From Benincasa hispida (Eukaryota > Streptophyta > Magnoliopsida > Cucurbitales > Cucurbitaceae), in NCBI RefSeq assembly GCF_009727055.1, contig NC_052357.1, positions 6,276,881 through 6,340,880 on the forward strand: a DNA stretch of 64,000 bases, written 5' to 3'. Each line of letters starts with the position of its first letter. The first letter of the stretch is position 1. Shown here one piece after another: positions 12,151 to 23,667 of this stretch. The notes below the pieces were generated by a model. It did not search any database and was not told the DNA's origin. It saw only the letters and a list, made by a program, of their open reading frames with translations. A program made the translations under genes and the position numbers.

Positions 12151-13881
12151 TGTTAGGTTGTATATCCTAAAATTGTTTGCATAAGATTGGACAAAGAAAT
12201 AAGTCATTCTTACTTTATAACATTGTTTATTATTTAAGACTAACTATTTCAAAGCGATAATCTGGGTAACTTAACCTTAATTCTGAGTTAACTATAAACT
12301 CCTATTTATTCGAGATTATCCTTAGATTTGCATGGGTGAGGGTTAGCTCAATAGTATCGGCTCAATAAGCCTCCCATTTCAGGGGTAAGATCGGGTAGAT
12401 AGCTGGGGACATAGGGTGTAAAACAGAATTCACTCCTACCCATTTTTAGGGATAGTAAAGAGATTGTTCCCTTAAGTGCTGACTCCGGGTCTTGAACAAG
12501 GGGTCACACCCTCTCATTGGCTCGAGAATGACTCAGTTTAGTGATTGGATCACAAATCAATTGTTCATTAGAGGATCAGTGTGACTTAAGAAGCAATATG
12601 TAATCTCGGGGGTAAAACAACTTTTGACCCAGTTGTTATTACGAACAACCTATGAAGGATTGACTTACTAATCATGGTTATATCGAGTGGACATAATATA
12701 TCTATAGTAAGGGAAATGCAACTACTAGGTTTTAGTGGAGTACCCTGGTAGCTAACGAATGGTGGTTAATTAGGTTAAAGAGTTTAGCCGGTGATTCTCG
12801 AATTGTTACAGCCCATGAGTTGTAGGTTCATGAGGTCCCCCTAGTACCTCATATGGGACTAAACCTTATAACAGTGTGACGAAAGAATTTGAAGTGTTCA
12901 AATTCAATTTTTGGAGCAAAGCATTAAATATATACGATATATTTAACCTAATGTTTAATTGTGAATTAAACATAAAGAGAGAGAAAATAGGAGATATTTA
13001 GATAAGATTTAAATATCAACATTATGAATAAGGATTCAATTGATTGGGATTCATGTTGGATTTAATATTAAATTAAATTTATTAAATTATTTAATTAATT
13101 ATTTAATATTAATCTAATTTAAAATTTTATTATTAGAATTAATTTTAAATTAAATGGAATAAGCCAAAATTGCATTAAAAGTCAAAATTGTTGACTAGAT
13201 AAAAAATGCAATAAAGTCAAATTGTTGACTTTGGACTTTAAAAGTCAAAATTGTTGACTTTGGACTTTAAAAGTCAAAATTGTTGACTTTGGAATTTAAA
13301 AGTCAAAATTGTTGACTTTAGACTTTGAGAGTCAAACGTTGACTGTTGTTGACCAAGTTTGGAAAGATCCAACATTTGTGAATAAGAAATGCCCAATTTT
13401 GCATTGTTCAGTGTTGTCTTCAACTGAAGACACTTGCCCCACTAATCCCACTTTGAGTTAGTGGATTTTTTAGTGTCAAATTCTCATCAAACTCAAAGTT
13501 GCATGCTTTGTATGAAATAGTTTTTAAAAGGAAGAGTTTAATGAATATTAAACTTCTTGGCCAAGTGGAAATTTATGAGATTATGTGATAATCTCATAAT
13601 TTTTTTCTCTAAAAAAGTTAACCTTTTCCTTTCCAAATTAGTCACTCACGCGATCCCACCAACCTGTTCTAAGGTCAGAGAATAGTCGCAAGACGCTCAA
13701 GGTAGTCTACAAACCGTTCATGAGGAGATTAAGCTATTTTAGAGAAGATTCAAGTCTACAAATATTGTATTTCTTCTATTCTTATTTACTTGTTTTAATT
13801 GCATGCTTATTTTTGAAATTAACCTAATTAGAGTACTTTAGATCCGTTTTTCCTTCCACTGCGCATGTGTTCGTTCCATCA
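12151..13881 (+). mobile_element. Solo LTR (Copia), TSD GTACT, with W-box array
   Basis: Starts TGTTAGGTTGTATATCC and ends GTTCCATCA. Perfect 5-bp duplications GTACT lie at 12146-12150 and 13882-13886. It is homologous to the LTR at 9640 but lacks roughly 350 bp near the start (the join follows about 30 bp after the start) and carries an extra tandem array (13181-13352). Length 1731 bp, no internal region. Confidence 0.93.
13181..13352. promoter_or_regulatory. Tandem W-box array in LTR
   Basis: A 29-bp unit repeats at 13244, 13273 and 13302, with two shorter units before (13181, 13215) and a diverged one after (13331). Each unit holds the inverted pair GTCAAAATTGTTGAC, that is TTGAC on both strands with a 5-bp spacer. 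I count 7 TTGAC on the plus strand and 6 on the minus strand in about 170 bp. TTGAC(C/T) is the core W-box bound by WRKY factors. Function is inferred only. Confidence 0.8.
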
Positions 13882-15174
13882 GTACTAACACTAGTCATAC
13901 TAATCATTGTGTTGGTAGCATAGTGTTATCATTGAGGTCATTTGTGGAACGCAACCAAACAAAGAAGAATATTAAGAAAATCAATAAAGATATGTAAGAG
14001 ACAAACTAGAAGAAAAGGCAAAGAAAAATTGGCCCTTGGAATGAAATTCATAATCATTAAATATCAAATGCGATTAAAAGTATAAAAAAAAAATAATGGA
14101 AATCAAACACCCCAAGTTTAATTTTTGCTTGCATCATCATCATTTTGCTCCTACGTGGGTTTTTTTTTTTTTTTTTTTTTGAAAATTGCAAAAAAGCTTG
14201 GAGATGTGGAGGAATGGCAGGTCCAACCACAAGGTGAGCAAGAACGTCTTGGAAATCTGAATCATGAAGTGAAATTGCTCGTGTTGCCTCTATGTTTGTT
14301 GGCGTATGAAGCTTCTGCTAATGATTGGTTGGTATTGAACTACCTGAACTTGGCGTTGGACAAATTTTCTTAACTCGTTGTGTTGCCTAATGAGTTCTTA
14401 TTATTGCCACATCAGGTCACTCATCTAATTTACGATCTTATTCTACTATCACAACAACTCATCAAAACCACCTAAAATAGGCTCTTGGAGGTCATCATGA
14501 AGGAATTTGTACCACGTGTTAACTTCTAGGTCAACTTCTTCTTCAGATGTGTTGAGATTTTGGCATTGACTTCTTTCACTAGTTTGGTGTCCACTGATCT
14601 CATCAATGCCCGATCCACCACCTACTTCAAGTTTAGGAGTTGGTAAGCTTAGGTCATCAGCAACGGGTATAGTTGGTTGGACACTGGAACCGACTCCTTA
14701 GGGACCAGAGCCTGTTATGTTATTTTAGGGGAAGGTGGAGGCATTGGTAATTTTAGTGCAATGCACAAAATTGGGAGAGAGGGTTCTTCAAGAGGGGGAG
14801 GGCACTTGTTCAAATCAATGGTGATGAAAATGGTTCTACATCAAATTCGTTCTGATGCAAGAAAGAGTCTGTCCTATGTTTAAGCAAAGAGGTTTCACTT
14901 CGGCAGGAAGGAGGCTTCTCAACTTAGGGTGATGCAATCACTCTTTCATCATTGCTTGACGAAATGACGAATTTTCGCTTATTTTGTTGAGAAGGCTTTA
15001 GATGAGTTTAAGCTTGTTGTTAGGATCACCGCTTTTTTGGTTGCTTCGGTTGATTTTTGGCTTGATGCGCTGGTAATCTCATGAGGCGATAAAGAGACTA
15101 ACTTGTAAGTATGTCTCTCACTTCCACTTCCTCTTTTTCTTTAAACCAATCGTGCGCTATGCACAACCTTGTAA

Positions 15175-16804
15175 TCAACGATGGGAAAACAACTGCTTCC
15201 TTGGTTTTGAGAATAAGTCCATATCTGCCTTGCGAATGCAACAAACATTGATCAAAATCAACCACATTATGCAGTAAATTGCCATCATGCGTTCTCTCGA
15301 AATCGAGTGGTCATGCGTCATGGGGAGCAACTTCATTTTGATGAAGTAAAGCCACATGTTTGCCTCAGGCATCAAGCTGTGTGGCGATAAAGTCTTCATT
15401 CCCTTAGCATATGTGGTCCATTTAGTCCCTGGTTGGACGACCACTCTCAATGCATTTTTTTTTTCTTCATTAGCTGGCTCCTCGATGAACTGTTTCCTTA
15501 AGTGTCAAGGATATCTTCCAAATTGTATATATCGTTGACTTTCCTGATGTTGAATCCAATTTTTGCATCACCAATATCTACTCTATATCTGTCTAAATGC
15601 AATGTCCTATATAGAACGTGTGAACCACTATTGGCTTGACCATTCTGGCCCCTTCACAAAAGTCTCTCCACCCCATCACATCTACAATGTCTGTGATTAA
15701 GGTAGGTAGTGGTGCGTTCTCCAGGAAGAATCTCATCTCAAGCAATATTGCTAGCCTCTTCTTTGGGCCTCTTTCCTCCTCCTTGATTATTAACACTTTG
15801 CCCTTATCTGCTATCTTCGACGCTACTTTTCTTTGTGTTGCTTCTTTCTTCGTTGCTTTTTCCACCTTCTCTGGCTGCTTCTTACCAATCACCTTTTTCT
15901 TTTGATCTTCTTTCTTCCTCAATATCCTCTTTTCCTCTTGAATCTTCTTCAAATTATGCTTAATGTGTTGAGCCTTTTCCCAATGGACTCTCTTTTCTTC
16001 ATCGTTTTCTTCCCTTCATTCTCTTTCAAACTCTAGTGCGGCAACACCTCCACACTGTTCATTGACTCGTCTGGCCTCGCTTGCGATGAGGCCCCAACTC
16101 TCTCAATATCCTTATTGTATATTTCATGATGAAATTCCATCGCGTCGATGAGGATCTTGGCTTTCTTTCTCAGCTTCTTAAAGCCTCCTTAACTTTTTTA
16201 GCCTTAGTGGCGAATTTTGCAGCCAACTACTCTACAGAAGAGGCGGGCAATACTGTCACTTCTTCTTCACTTCTTCGTCTACCTTCCTTGGCATTCTTGT
16301 TCGCCTTCTTTTACTCGAATGCAACGAACATCTTTCCGAAGGGCCCTTCCTTGGCGATGACAAGGCTTGGCGCATTGGATGGTAGTGTCTTGAAGCCATT
16401 CACCACATGGCTAGACCCATGCGCCGAGACTTCTGATCCAACCCCCATCTTGCTAGGCTGGTTGACAACAACTTCATCTTTAAGATATTCAAGCAGATTC
16501 CATTTTTTTAGAATATCTCCATACACTTCTCGCTCGTCTCTTCGTCTTGCTTCATTGACATTAGAAGTCCATGGCTGAACGCATTCTTGTGAATGACGAT
16601 CGTGATAACGTGGGATTTTTATTGAATTATGAAGGCAGACTTGAGGAGGTTAGGGTTAAATGGTGGAGAAGCCACCACATTTGGTGGCAGACCATACATC
16701 GGGGCGAGGGCGATGGGATGAAGGCTTGTCGATGGTGTTACCACCTCGTAGAAAGAAGAGGAAGTGGCAGCGGGAGTGGAAGAGGTGACATTTTGGTGAG
16801 CCAT
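15175..16804 (-). pseudogene. Putative plant transposon protein (Transposase_32-like), broken
   Basis: Seen: a minus-strand start at 16804 (MAHQNVTSSTPAATSSSF), low-complexity Ser/Thr/Pro text, then frameshifted segments. These include a Lys/Glu-rich coiled-coil-like stretch (15830-15950), the domain text DVMGWRDFCEGARMVKPIVV followed by HTFYIG (15610-15680), RVDIGDAKIGFNIRKVNDIY (about 15550) and MKTLSPHSLMPEANMWLYFI with SISRERMMAIYCIMWLILIN (15240-15400). Known: 'GWxxFC...VxxFY' and 'HxLxPxAxMWxxF...RA.LLYAI' are hallmarks of the putative plant transposon protein domain found in gypsy-type elements. Stops at about 15490, 16620 and elsewhere disable it. Its function in active relatives is unknown. 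Plus-strand ORFs here are mirror reading. Confidence 0.75.
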
Positions 16805-17340
16805 TGGTGTAGAAGGAGAATATGGTTGAACTAAAAGCTTGGTGAGGAAAAAAAAGAGGTGATGATTAATGGATAAGGGTTGGCCAGAAATCGCAAGAGT
16901 TTTGGATTCTTTGAAAGCATAGGAAAAAAATGGGGAAAGAATGGGCTTTAAATAGGCACTTGAGGGAGGGAAAACGTGAAGGAACTTGTTTTACAGAGAA
17001 CATATGAGCGGAAGCGGATCGTCCAAATCCCATTTTGATTGAAACAAACATTTACAGTAAACAATACAGATTATGCATCAAAACATAAATTACAACATGC
17101 TTTTGAACTAAAAAAAGGGTTTAGAGATTATACCTTTGAAGAACTCTTCTTCAAGTAAATCTCTCGAACTAACTCGAACTCCTCGAACAACAGCCAAACT
17201 CAAACCACAAAGGAGAAGGACATTACCACTCAGTGACCTTGGTATTCTCGATATGAGAACCTAGAAATGGTGGGATCTGACTATTTTGGTTTGGAGGGAG
17301 TTTAGGAGTTAGAGGAGAAAGGCGATTGAAAGAAGAACAA

Positions 17341-17507
17341 GCTATCACATAGCAAAGTTCGTTTCAATCATGTAGGCGATGAGACTATCGTATAGTCTCT
17401 AAGTTAAACGTGTAATCTTTTTGAGCTATCACATAGCAAAGTTCGTTTCAATCATGTAGGCGATGAGACTATCGTATAGTCTCTAAGTTAAACGTGTAAT
17501 CTTTTTG
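17341..17507. repeat. Tandem duplication, 84-bp unit x2
   Basis: 17341-17424 is repeated at 17425-17507 with no mismatch seen, inside the Copia LTR. Each unit holds short palindromes built from GACTATCGTATAGTC. The perfect identity suggests a recent slip or an assembly duplication. Confidence 0.95.
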
Positions 17508-17716
17508 TGTTTGTCGTAGTGATTAGTTAGGGAAAAACCAAATTTTATTTTATTTTATTTATCCCAACACCCATAAAAATCACTTAACTTCCACTAAGGT
17601 GGTTAGAGAGAAAATGGAAATTAATTATCAAATAATTAATAATTATAAATAAATATAATAACAGACTTATCATATTATATTTATAATCTATAGTTTTAAT
17701 ATTACATCATATACAA

Positions 17717-17995
17717 TAGAGGTGTTCAAAAAATCCAGTAACCCGACCAACCCGGACTACCCAACCCAAATCATAAGGGTTGGGTTAGGTTAGATTTTAT
17801 TTTGAGTTGGGTTGGGTCTCGAGTTAGCCCATTTCAAGGTCGGGTTAACCCGACCCGCCCCGAATATATATATATGAATAAAAGTTTAAAAAAAACAGTC
17901 AAATTAAAAAAAAAATAACTGGTGACCTAACCCGGTCCAACCCAAAAATTTTGGGTTGGGTTAGGTTAGGTTAACCCTCCAAAAAAGAACTACTA
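17717..17995. mobile_element. Possible hAT-derived non-autonomous element (MITE-like)
   Basis: Starts TAGAGGTGTTCAAAAA, like hAT ends elsewhere in the window. It is filled with GGGTTGGGTTAGGTTAG and its complement, and ends GAACTACTA, an imperfect inverted repeat of the start. The flanks (ATATACAA and GAGTTCAT) do not match, and LTR sequence is missing at this site, so a normal insertion is not proven. Confidence 0.5.
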
Positions 17996-18512
17996 GAGTT
18001 CATTATTAGCCAACCCTTTTGTATAGAATATCTCCGCGCACATGTCTAATACATGAATGATCAGGATCAAATCATTTGTAGCACTTTACAACAATTGTTA
18101 ACACCTACAGAGCGGGCTATACTCGTAGTTTCACCAGGATAAGGTATCCAACCTTATCCATATACTGCAGACCATTTAAGTTATCACTTAAACATGATCC
18201 ACCTGTATGTCTCCATATACATGTTTAAGTTACAACAATAACCATGGATGTTGTTTATTGGTTTGTGGTTAATGCAACTAAAATATCATATATTTCATAG
18301 ATAAAATGAATAAAATATCAAATATTACTAATCACAGAAATGTTTTTTCATATAAGGTTTACAAACTATTGGACCCTACGAGATTTAGAAAATCAACCCA
18401 ATAATCTCCCACTTGTCCTAAAGCTAGTGGAGTGTACAAGATATTCAAATTACAAGTATACAAAACAATAAACTAGGGCATTTCACGCCTAGTACAAGAT
18501 CTCCCACTTGCC

Positions 18513-20490
18513 CTAGTCCAGTTGTGGTCTGTCCCATAGACCCACACTCTGCAGGTGACCTTCAAACATTGTAATTGTGAGGGCCTTCATAAACGGATCA
18601 ACAACGTTGTGCTCCGAAGCGATCTTCATGACATCCACGTCCCCTTGATGCACAATCTCTCGGATGAGATGATATTTCTGCTCAATGTGCTTGTCGCGCT
18701 TATGACTCCTAGGCTCATGGGAATTAGCCATAGCACCACCACTATTATCACAATAAAGTGTTATGGGCTTTGACATGTCTGGAAAAACTTAGTCAGGATT
18801 CCTGAGCCAAACGGCTTCCTTAACAGCTTCATAAGCCGCTACATACTCAGTCTCCATGGTGGAGTCTGCGATGCACCCCTGCTTTGTGCTTCGCCATATT
18901 ACAACCCCTCCCTTAAGAGTGAAGATTGATCCTAAAGTGAATTTTTGAGAATCCCTATCAATCTGAAAATCAGAGTCTGTGTATCCTGTATCGATCAAAT
19001 CCTTAGAATCATACATAAGCATGTAGTCTCTCATTCTCCATAGATACTTGAGGATGTTCTTAACGGCTATCTAGTGATCATATCCTAGATTAGATTGATA
19101 TCTATTGACTATCCCCACTGCATAGCAGATGTTAGGTCTAGTACATAACATCACATACATCAAACTGCCTACAGCAGATGCATAGGGGACCCATCTCATT
19201 TCCTCAACCTTTTAAAGTGTCTTAGGACACTGTTCCTTAGATAGAGTAACTCACTGCCTGAAAGGCAATAGGCCCCTCTTGGAGTTCTGCATCGAATATT
19301 TGATCAACCTCTTGTCAATATACGATGCCTGAGATAGTGCTAGAATTTTGTTCTTTCGATCTCAAAAGATCTGAATTCCAAGAACAAACCGAGCCTCTCC
19401 TAAATCTTTCATTTGGAATTGGGTCACTAACCAGTTCTTAACTGTAGTCAGTAAACCTACATCATTCCCAATGAGTAGGATATCATCTATATACAACACT
19501 AGGAAAACTACTGAACTGTTGATGATTTTCTTGTAGACACAAGGCTCATCAACGTTCTGATCGAAGCCATAAGATTTAATTGCAGTATCAAACCTTATAT
19601 TCCAAGATTGAGATGCCTGTTTTAGTTCATAAATGGACCGATTCAGCTTGAAAACCTTTTTCTCTTGACCTTGGACTATGAATCCCTCGGGCTGCACCAT
19701 ATAAATGGTCTCCTCAAGATTACCATTCAGAAAAGCAATCTTGACATCCATTTTCCATATCTCATAGTCATAAGATGAGGCAATGGATAGGAGAATGTAG
19801 ATAGGCTTCAGCATGGCAACAAGTGAGAAAGTCTCCTCATAGTCGACTCCCTCTACCTGGGTATAACCCTTTGCCACCAATCTAGCCTTGATGGTCTATA
19901 CCTTCCCATCAGCACTCCGTTTCCTCTTGTAGATCCATTTACAACCTATAGATTTAACCCCATCAGGTTGATCCACAAGATCCAAAACCGAACTGAAGTA
20001 CATAGACTTCATTTCGAGATCCATGACTTTAATCCATTCATCTCTGTCAACATCCTTCATTGCCTTCTTGTAAGACAATGGATCCTCAACCTCGCCATCA
20101 GCTACCATAGATAGGATTTCAATTAAACCCATATAGTGAATAGGTGGGTTCACAACCCTCCCACTACGTCGAGGTTCCCTCAACACTTGAGGTGGATTTG
20201 ACCTACTAGATGAACCTACTTCACAACTCTTGTTGAGGTAATAGGCTCTTCAACAACTCTTGTTGAAGATTCAGTAGTTTCTTTGGAAAACTCATTCAAC
20301 ACAATTTTTCTTCTAGGTCTGTGATCCTTTATATGATCCTTCTCAAGAAAAGTAGCATTTGTCAATATAAACACTTTGTTTTCTTTAGGATCATAAAAAT
20401 AACCATCTCTCGTTCCCTTGGGGTAGCCTACAAATAGGCATAACCTTGAACGCGGTTCCAATTTCTTAGGATTAGCCTCAAACACATGTG
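18513..20490 (-). pseudogene. Copia pol remnant: integrase C-terminus, reverse transcriptase, RNase H
   Basis: Seen, in minus-strand order: FEANPKKLEPRSRLCLFVGY with GTRDGYFYDPKENKVF (20216-20485, integrase end); DEWIKVMDLEMKSMYFSSV and GCKWIYKRK (19896-20186, RT start); VAKGYTQVEGVDYEETFS and the catalytic LYIDDILLIGN (19362-19880, RT; the YxDD box is intact as YIDD); DSDFQIDRDSQKFTLGSIF (18789-19034) and ITLYCDNSGGAMANSHEPRS with KHIEQKYHLIREIVHQGD (18513-18776, RNase H). Frameshifts or stops separate the pieces at about 20200, 19890, 19360, 19070 and 18785. Dead, but among the best preserved coding sequence of the Copia family here. Confidence 0.93.
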
Positions 20491-22537
20491 TGTTAGGGTT
20501 GATGCCCTAAATCTCGTAAGGTTCTGTAGTTTGTAAACACATGTATGAATAAATATTTGTGATGTAATAATATGAGATATTTTATTCACTATTGTCTGTG
20601 AAATATGAGATATTTTAGTTGCATTAACTATAAACCAATAAACTAAGATCCCTGGTTATCGTTGTAACTTAAGCATGTATGTGGAGACGTACAAGTAGAT
20701 CGTGCCTTAAGTGATAACCTAAATGGTCTGTGTATATGGATAAAGGAGGGAAACCTTATCCTGGTGACACTATGGATACGACCTGCTTTGTAGATGTTAC
20801 AAGTGTTGTAAAGTGCTACAAATGATCTGATCCTGGTCATTTATGTGGACATGCGAGCAGGGGTATCCTATACCAAGGAGTTTGTATAAGACCGGACCAA
20901 TAAATATTTAGTCTCGTTATATAATGTCGTTCATGACAGAGACTTTCATTTCATTAGGATGACCATAGGTAACATGACCTTAATCCTAAGTGAGTTGGGA
21001 ACGCCTGCCTATAAGGGCGGTCCTTTGATTTGCATAGGTGTGAGTGGCCAGATCGCCGACTTAAACTTATCACTTTGGGGATTTTTCTAATTGAGGAGTT
21101 GGGAACTCAGCTATACAAGATGGAATTCACTCCTTCCCCGAAGTAGAGATAAGTAGATAAATTGCTCCCTTAAGGGTTGATTATGGGGCTTGAACAATGT
21201 AGCGTCACGCCTTCTCATGGGCCGAGAAGTGTTCACTCATCGTGAGACTATGATGTATTGTTCATTAGAGGAATCAATGGTACTTAAGGAGTTAGATGTA
21301 ACTATAGGGGAAAAACGGTAAATGGACCCAATTGTACTTACGAGCGATTTGTGAAGGGTCATCGTACTGTTGATTGGTTATATCCAATGGACACAAAAAT
21401 ATATCTGTAGTGTGAAAAGTGCAGCTGTCAGTCTTTAGTGGAATGTTAGAAAATTGGTGGATATCGTGATTAAAGAGTTTAGTTAGTTATTCACGTACCG
21501 TTGGAGCTTCAAGCTACAGATCCATAAGGTTCCCTTGGTAGCTTAATGGATTCATGTTGAGAATCAGTTTTTAGGTTAGTTTGAAATATTCAAATTAACA
21601 AGGGGAATTTGATTATATATGATATAATTAAATTGATTCAATTATATGTGATATAATTAATTTGATGTATTAGACATATTAATTGGAGAAATTAATATAA
21701 ATATGATTTATATTGAATGCAATAAAGGAGAAAAAGAACTACGGTTTAAATATTACATATGATGTGATATTAAAACTATAGGTTATAAATATAATATGAT
21801 AAATTAATTATTATATTTATTTATAACAAAACAATTATTTGATAATTGTTGGTGGTTATTTTTTCTCCGTTAACCGATCAAATGGGAAGTTTTTATCAGT
21901 TTTGATAACTGATGGATAAAAATGATTTTTTTTTTTCATTTTTTCATTATCGAAGGCATTTGTAATCACGAGAAGAAAAGTGCTATACGATAGCCTTTGT
22001 GAGAGTGAATGATCGTCATCTTTGATCAAGTTTGCTAGACGACAACTCCTCGATACTTAACGATCGAATACCCAATCTATATGATAGACTTAGCCATTCT
22101 CCCACTTACTCGATCGTTCAATTCTTACTTCCCTCTACTAAAGACATACAGAGCCCACACCTTCTGGATTTTCACACCGAGAATACCAAGGTAACCGAGT
22201 GGTGGTGTCAAGTTTACTGTTCGAGGGTCGAGGATCGAGTGTTACTCAATTGTGTTCGAGGATCTGATAGTTCGTGATTTTCACTGGTTGTTCGTTGCAT
22301 TCGTGCATTGATCGAGTTTGCTTGGACACGTGACTGGTATTGATCGAGGGAATACTCGAAGATTAGTTCTTCAAACGTATGTCACTCGATTCCCTTTGTA
22401 TTTAACTTGAAAGCATGTTGTAATTTACTCGATGATGCATAACAATTGTTGTTAGTTTGTAAATGCTTTGTTCTTTCACAATGAGTTTGGAACGGTCTGC
22501 TTCCGCTCAATGGTTCTCTTGTTTAAGAGTTCCTTCA
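20491..22537 (+). mobile_element. Solo LTR (Copia), TSD ATGTG, inside integrase
   Basis: Starts TGTTAGGGTTGATGCCC and ends AGTTCCTTCA. Perfect duplications ATGTG lie at 20486-20490 and 22538-22542. Removing it rejoins the minus-strand integrase reading (…VAQHT / FEANPKK…). Length 2047 bp, opposite in strand to its host and of the same LTR family. Confidence 0.95.
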
Positions 22538-22542
22538 ATGTG

Positions 22543-23667
22543 TTGGGCAACCCCAGATCTTGAAATGACGTAACTAGCTTTACGACCATTCCATAACTCC
22601 AAAAGTATTCTGGCAACACTCTTGGAAGGAACACAGTTCAGGATATAAGCTGCAGTCTCCACTGCATAACCCTAAAACGAGTCAGGTAAGGAAGCGTAAC
22701 TCATCATTGACCGAAACATGTCCAACAAGGTTTGATTTCTCCTTTCTGATACACCATTTTGCTGAGGTGTACCAGGTGCTGAGAGTTGTTCCATGTTCTA
22801 TCATATAGTTATGAAAAGATGAATCTAAAAACTTTCCACCTCGATCAGATCGACGTATTTTAATCGTTCTATTTAATGCATTTTCAACTCCAGCCTTGAA
22901 CTCTTTGAACTTTTAAAAAAACTCAGACTTCTGTAGAATTAAATAAACGTACCCATATCTTAAATAATCATCAGTGAAAGTGATGAAATATTCATAACCT
23001 CCCTTAGCTCTTACATTCATCGAGCCATAAATGTCTGAATGCACTAGCTCTAGAGGTTCTTTGGCCCTATGACCTTTTCCAGTAAAGGCCTTTTAGTCAT
23101 TTTGCCTTCAAGGCATGACTCATACACAGGTAAAGAATTTTCTTCTAACTTGCTTAGAAGTCCATTCTTTACCAACCTCTCAATCCTATTGAGATTAATG
23201 TCTCCTAATCTTAGGTGCCAAAGTTGGACATTTTCTTTAGGAGAAATTTTAAGTCGTTTATTTTGAGTTACGACAGTTTTAAACATCTCTATGTTATGGA
23301 GGGTATTTGTTGCTAACGGCCTTAGCACATACAAATTACTTTCCAGTTAAGCTGAACAAACATCAATACCATTTTTGGCAATAAACACTTTATTAAATGA
23401 GAAAAATAGTTGATATTTACTTTCAAGCAAACACTTTACAGAAACTAAGTTTCTCTTTAAATTGGGAACTACATATACATCATTCAGAATGAGAAATTTG
23501 TTTTGTAAAGTCAACTAGAGACCTTCCACTGCCACAGCTGAGACGACATGCTCGATTCCAACTTGCATCGTCATCTCACCAGCATCAAACTGTCGCCACT
23601 GACTAATTCCCTGAAATGAAGAACAAACATGGTTAGTGGCCCCAAAGTCAATAATCCAGGCAGAATC
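22543..23667 (-). pseudogene. Copia pol remnant: protease, GAG-pre-integrase, integrase core
   Basis: Minus strand from 23667: DSAWIIDFGATNHVCSSFQ is the aspartic protease site, but the usual D-S/T-G-A reads D-F-G-A. Next LWHLRLGDINLNRIERLVKN and YESCLEGKMTKRP (23050-23334, GAG-pre-integrase with its Cys pair; the usual LGH is LGD). Integrase core text follows to 22543 with several stops. It is cut at 23668 by a plus-strand LTR, so gag and the 5' LTR of this element are missing. Confidence 0.88.

Larger units (their letters stand above)
9435..16976 (-). mobile_element. Ty3-gypsy-type internal region (in three pieces)
   Basis: Pieces 9435-9639, 11580-12150 and 13887-16976 are left once the two solo LTRs and their target duplications are removed. 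Together, about 3.9 kb of minus-strand internal sequence leads into the 3' LTR at 9434. The only recognisable coding part is the plant-transposon-protein ORF at 15175-16804. No gag, protease, reverse transcriptase or integrase is readable in it, so it was either non-autonomous or lost its pol. A TATA-like TATTTAAAG (minus strand, about 16950) lies upstream of the ORF. The right side is cut by a Copia LTR at 16977. Confidence 0.6.
16977..18403 (-). mobile_element. 3' LTR of minus-strand Copia element
   Basis: On the minus strand it starts TATTGGGTTGA at 18403 and ends AAGTTCCTTCA at 16977. The PPT (complement of TCTCCCACTTGT, 18405-18416) abuts the start, followed inward by the end of pol (stop at 18513). 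It is 1427 bp, against about 2.0-2.1 kb for other family copies, because some 0.6 kb is missing around 17717-17995, where a hAT-like sequence now sits. Left flank AAACG (16972-16976); no matching right duplication is found in the window. Confidence 0.9.

Noticed and set aside
13181..13352. CRISPR-like regular repeats
   Set aside because: Units are contiguous with no unique spacers, lie in a plant LTR with proven target duplications, and there are no cas genes.
15636..16578. Plus-strand ORFs of 89-150 codons
   Set aside because: Mirror reading of the minus-strand plant-transposon-protein pseudogene.
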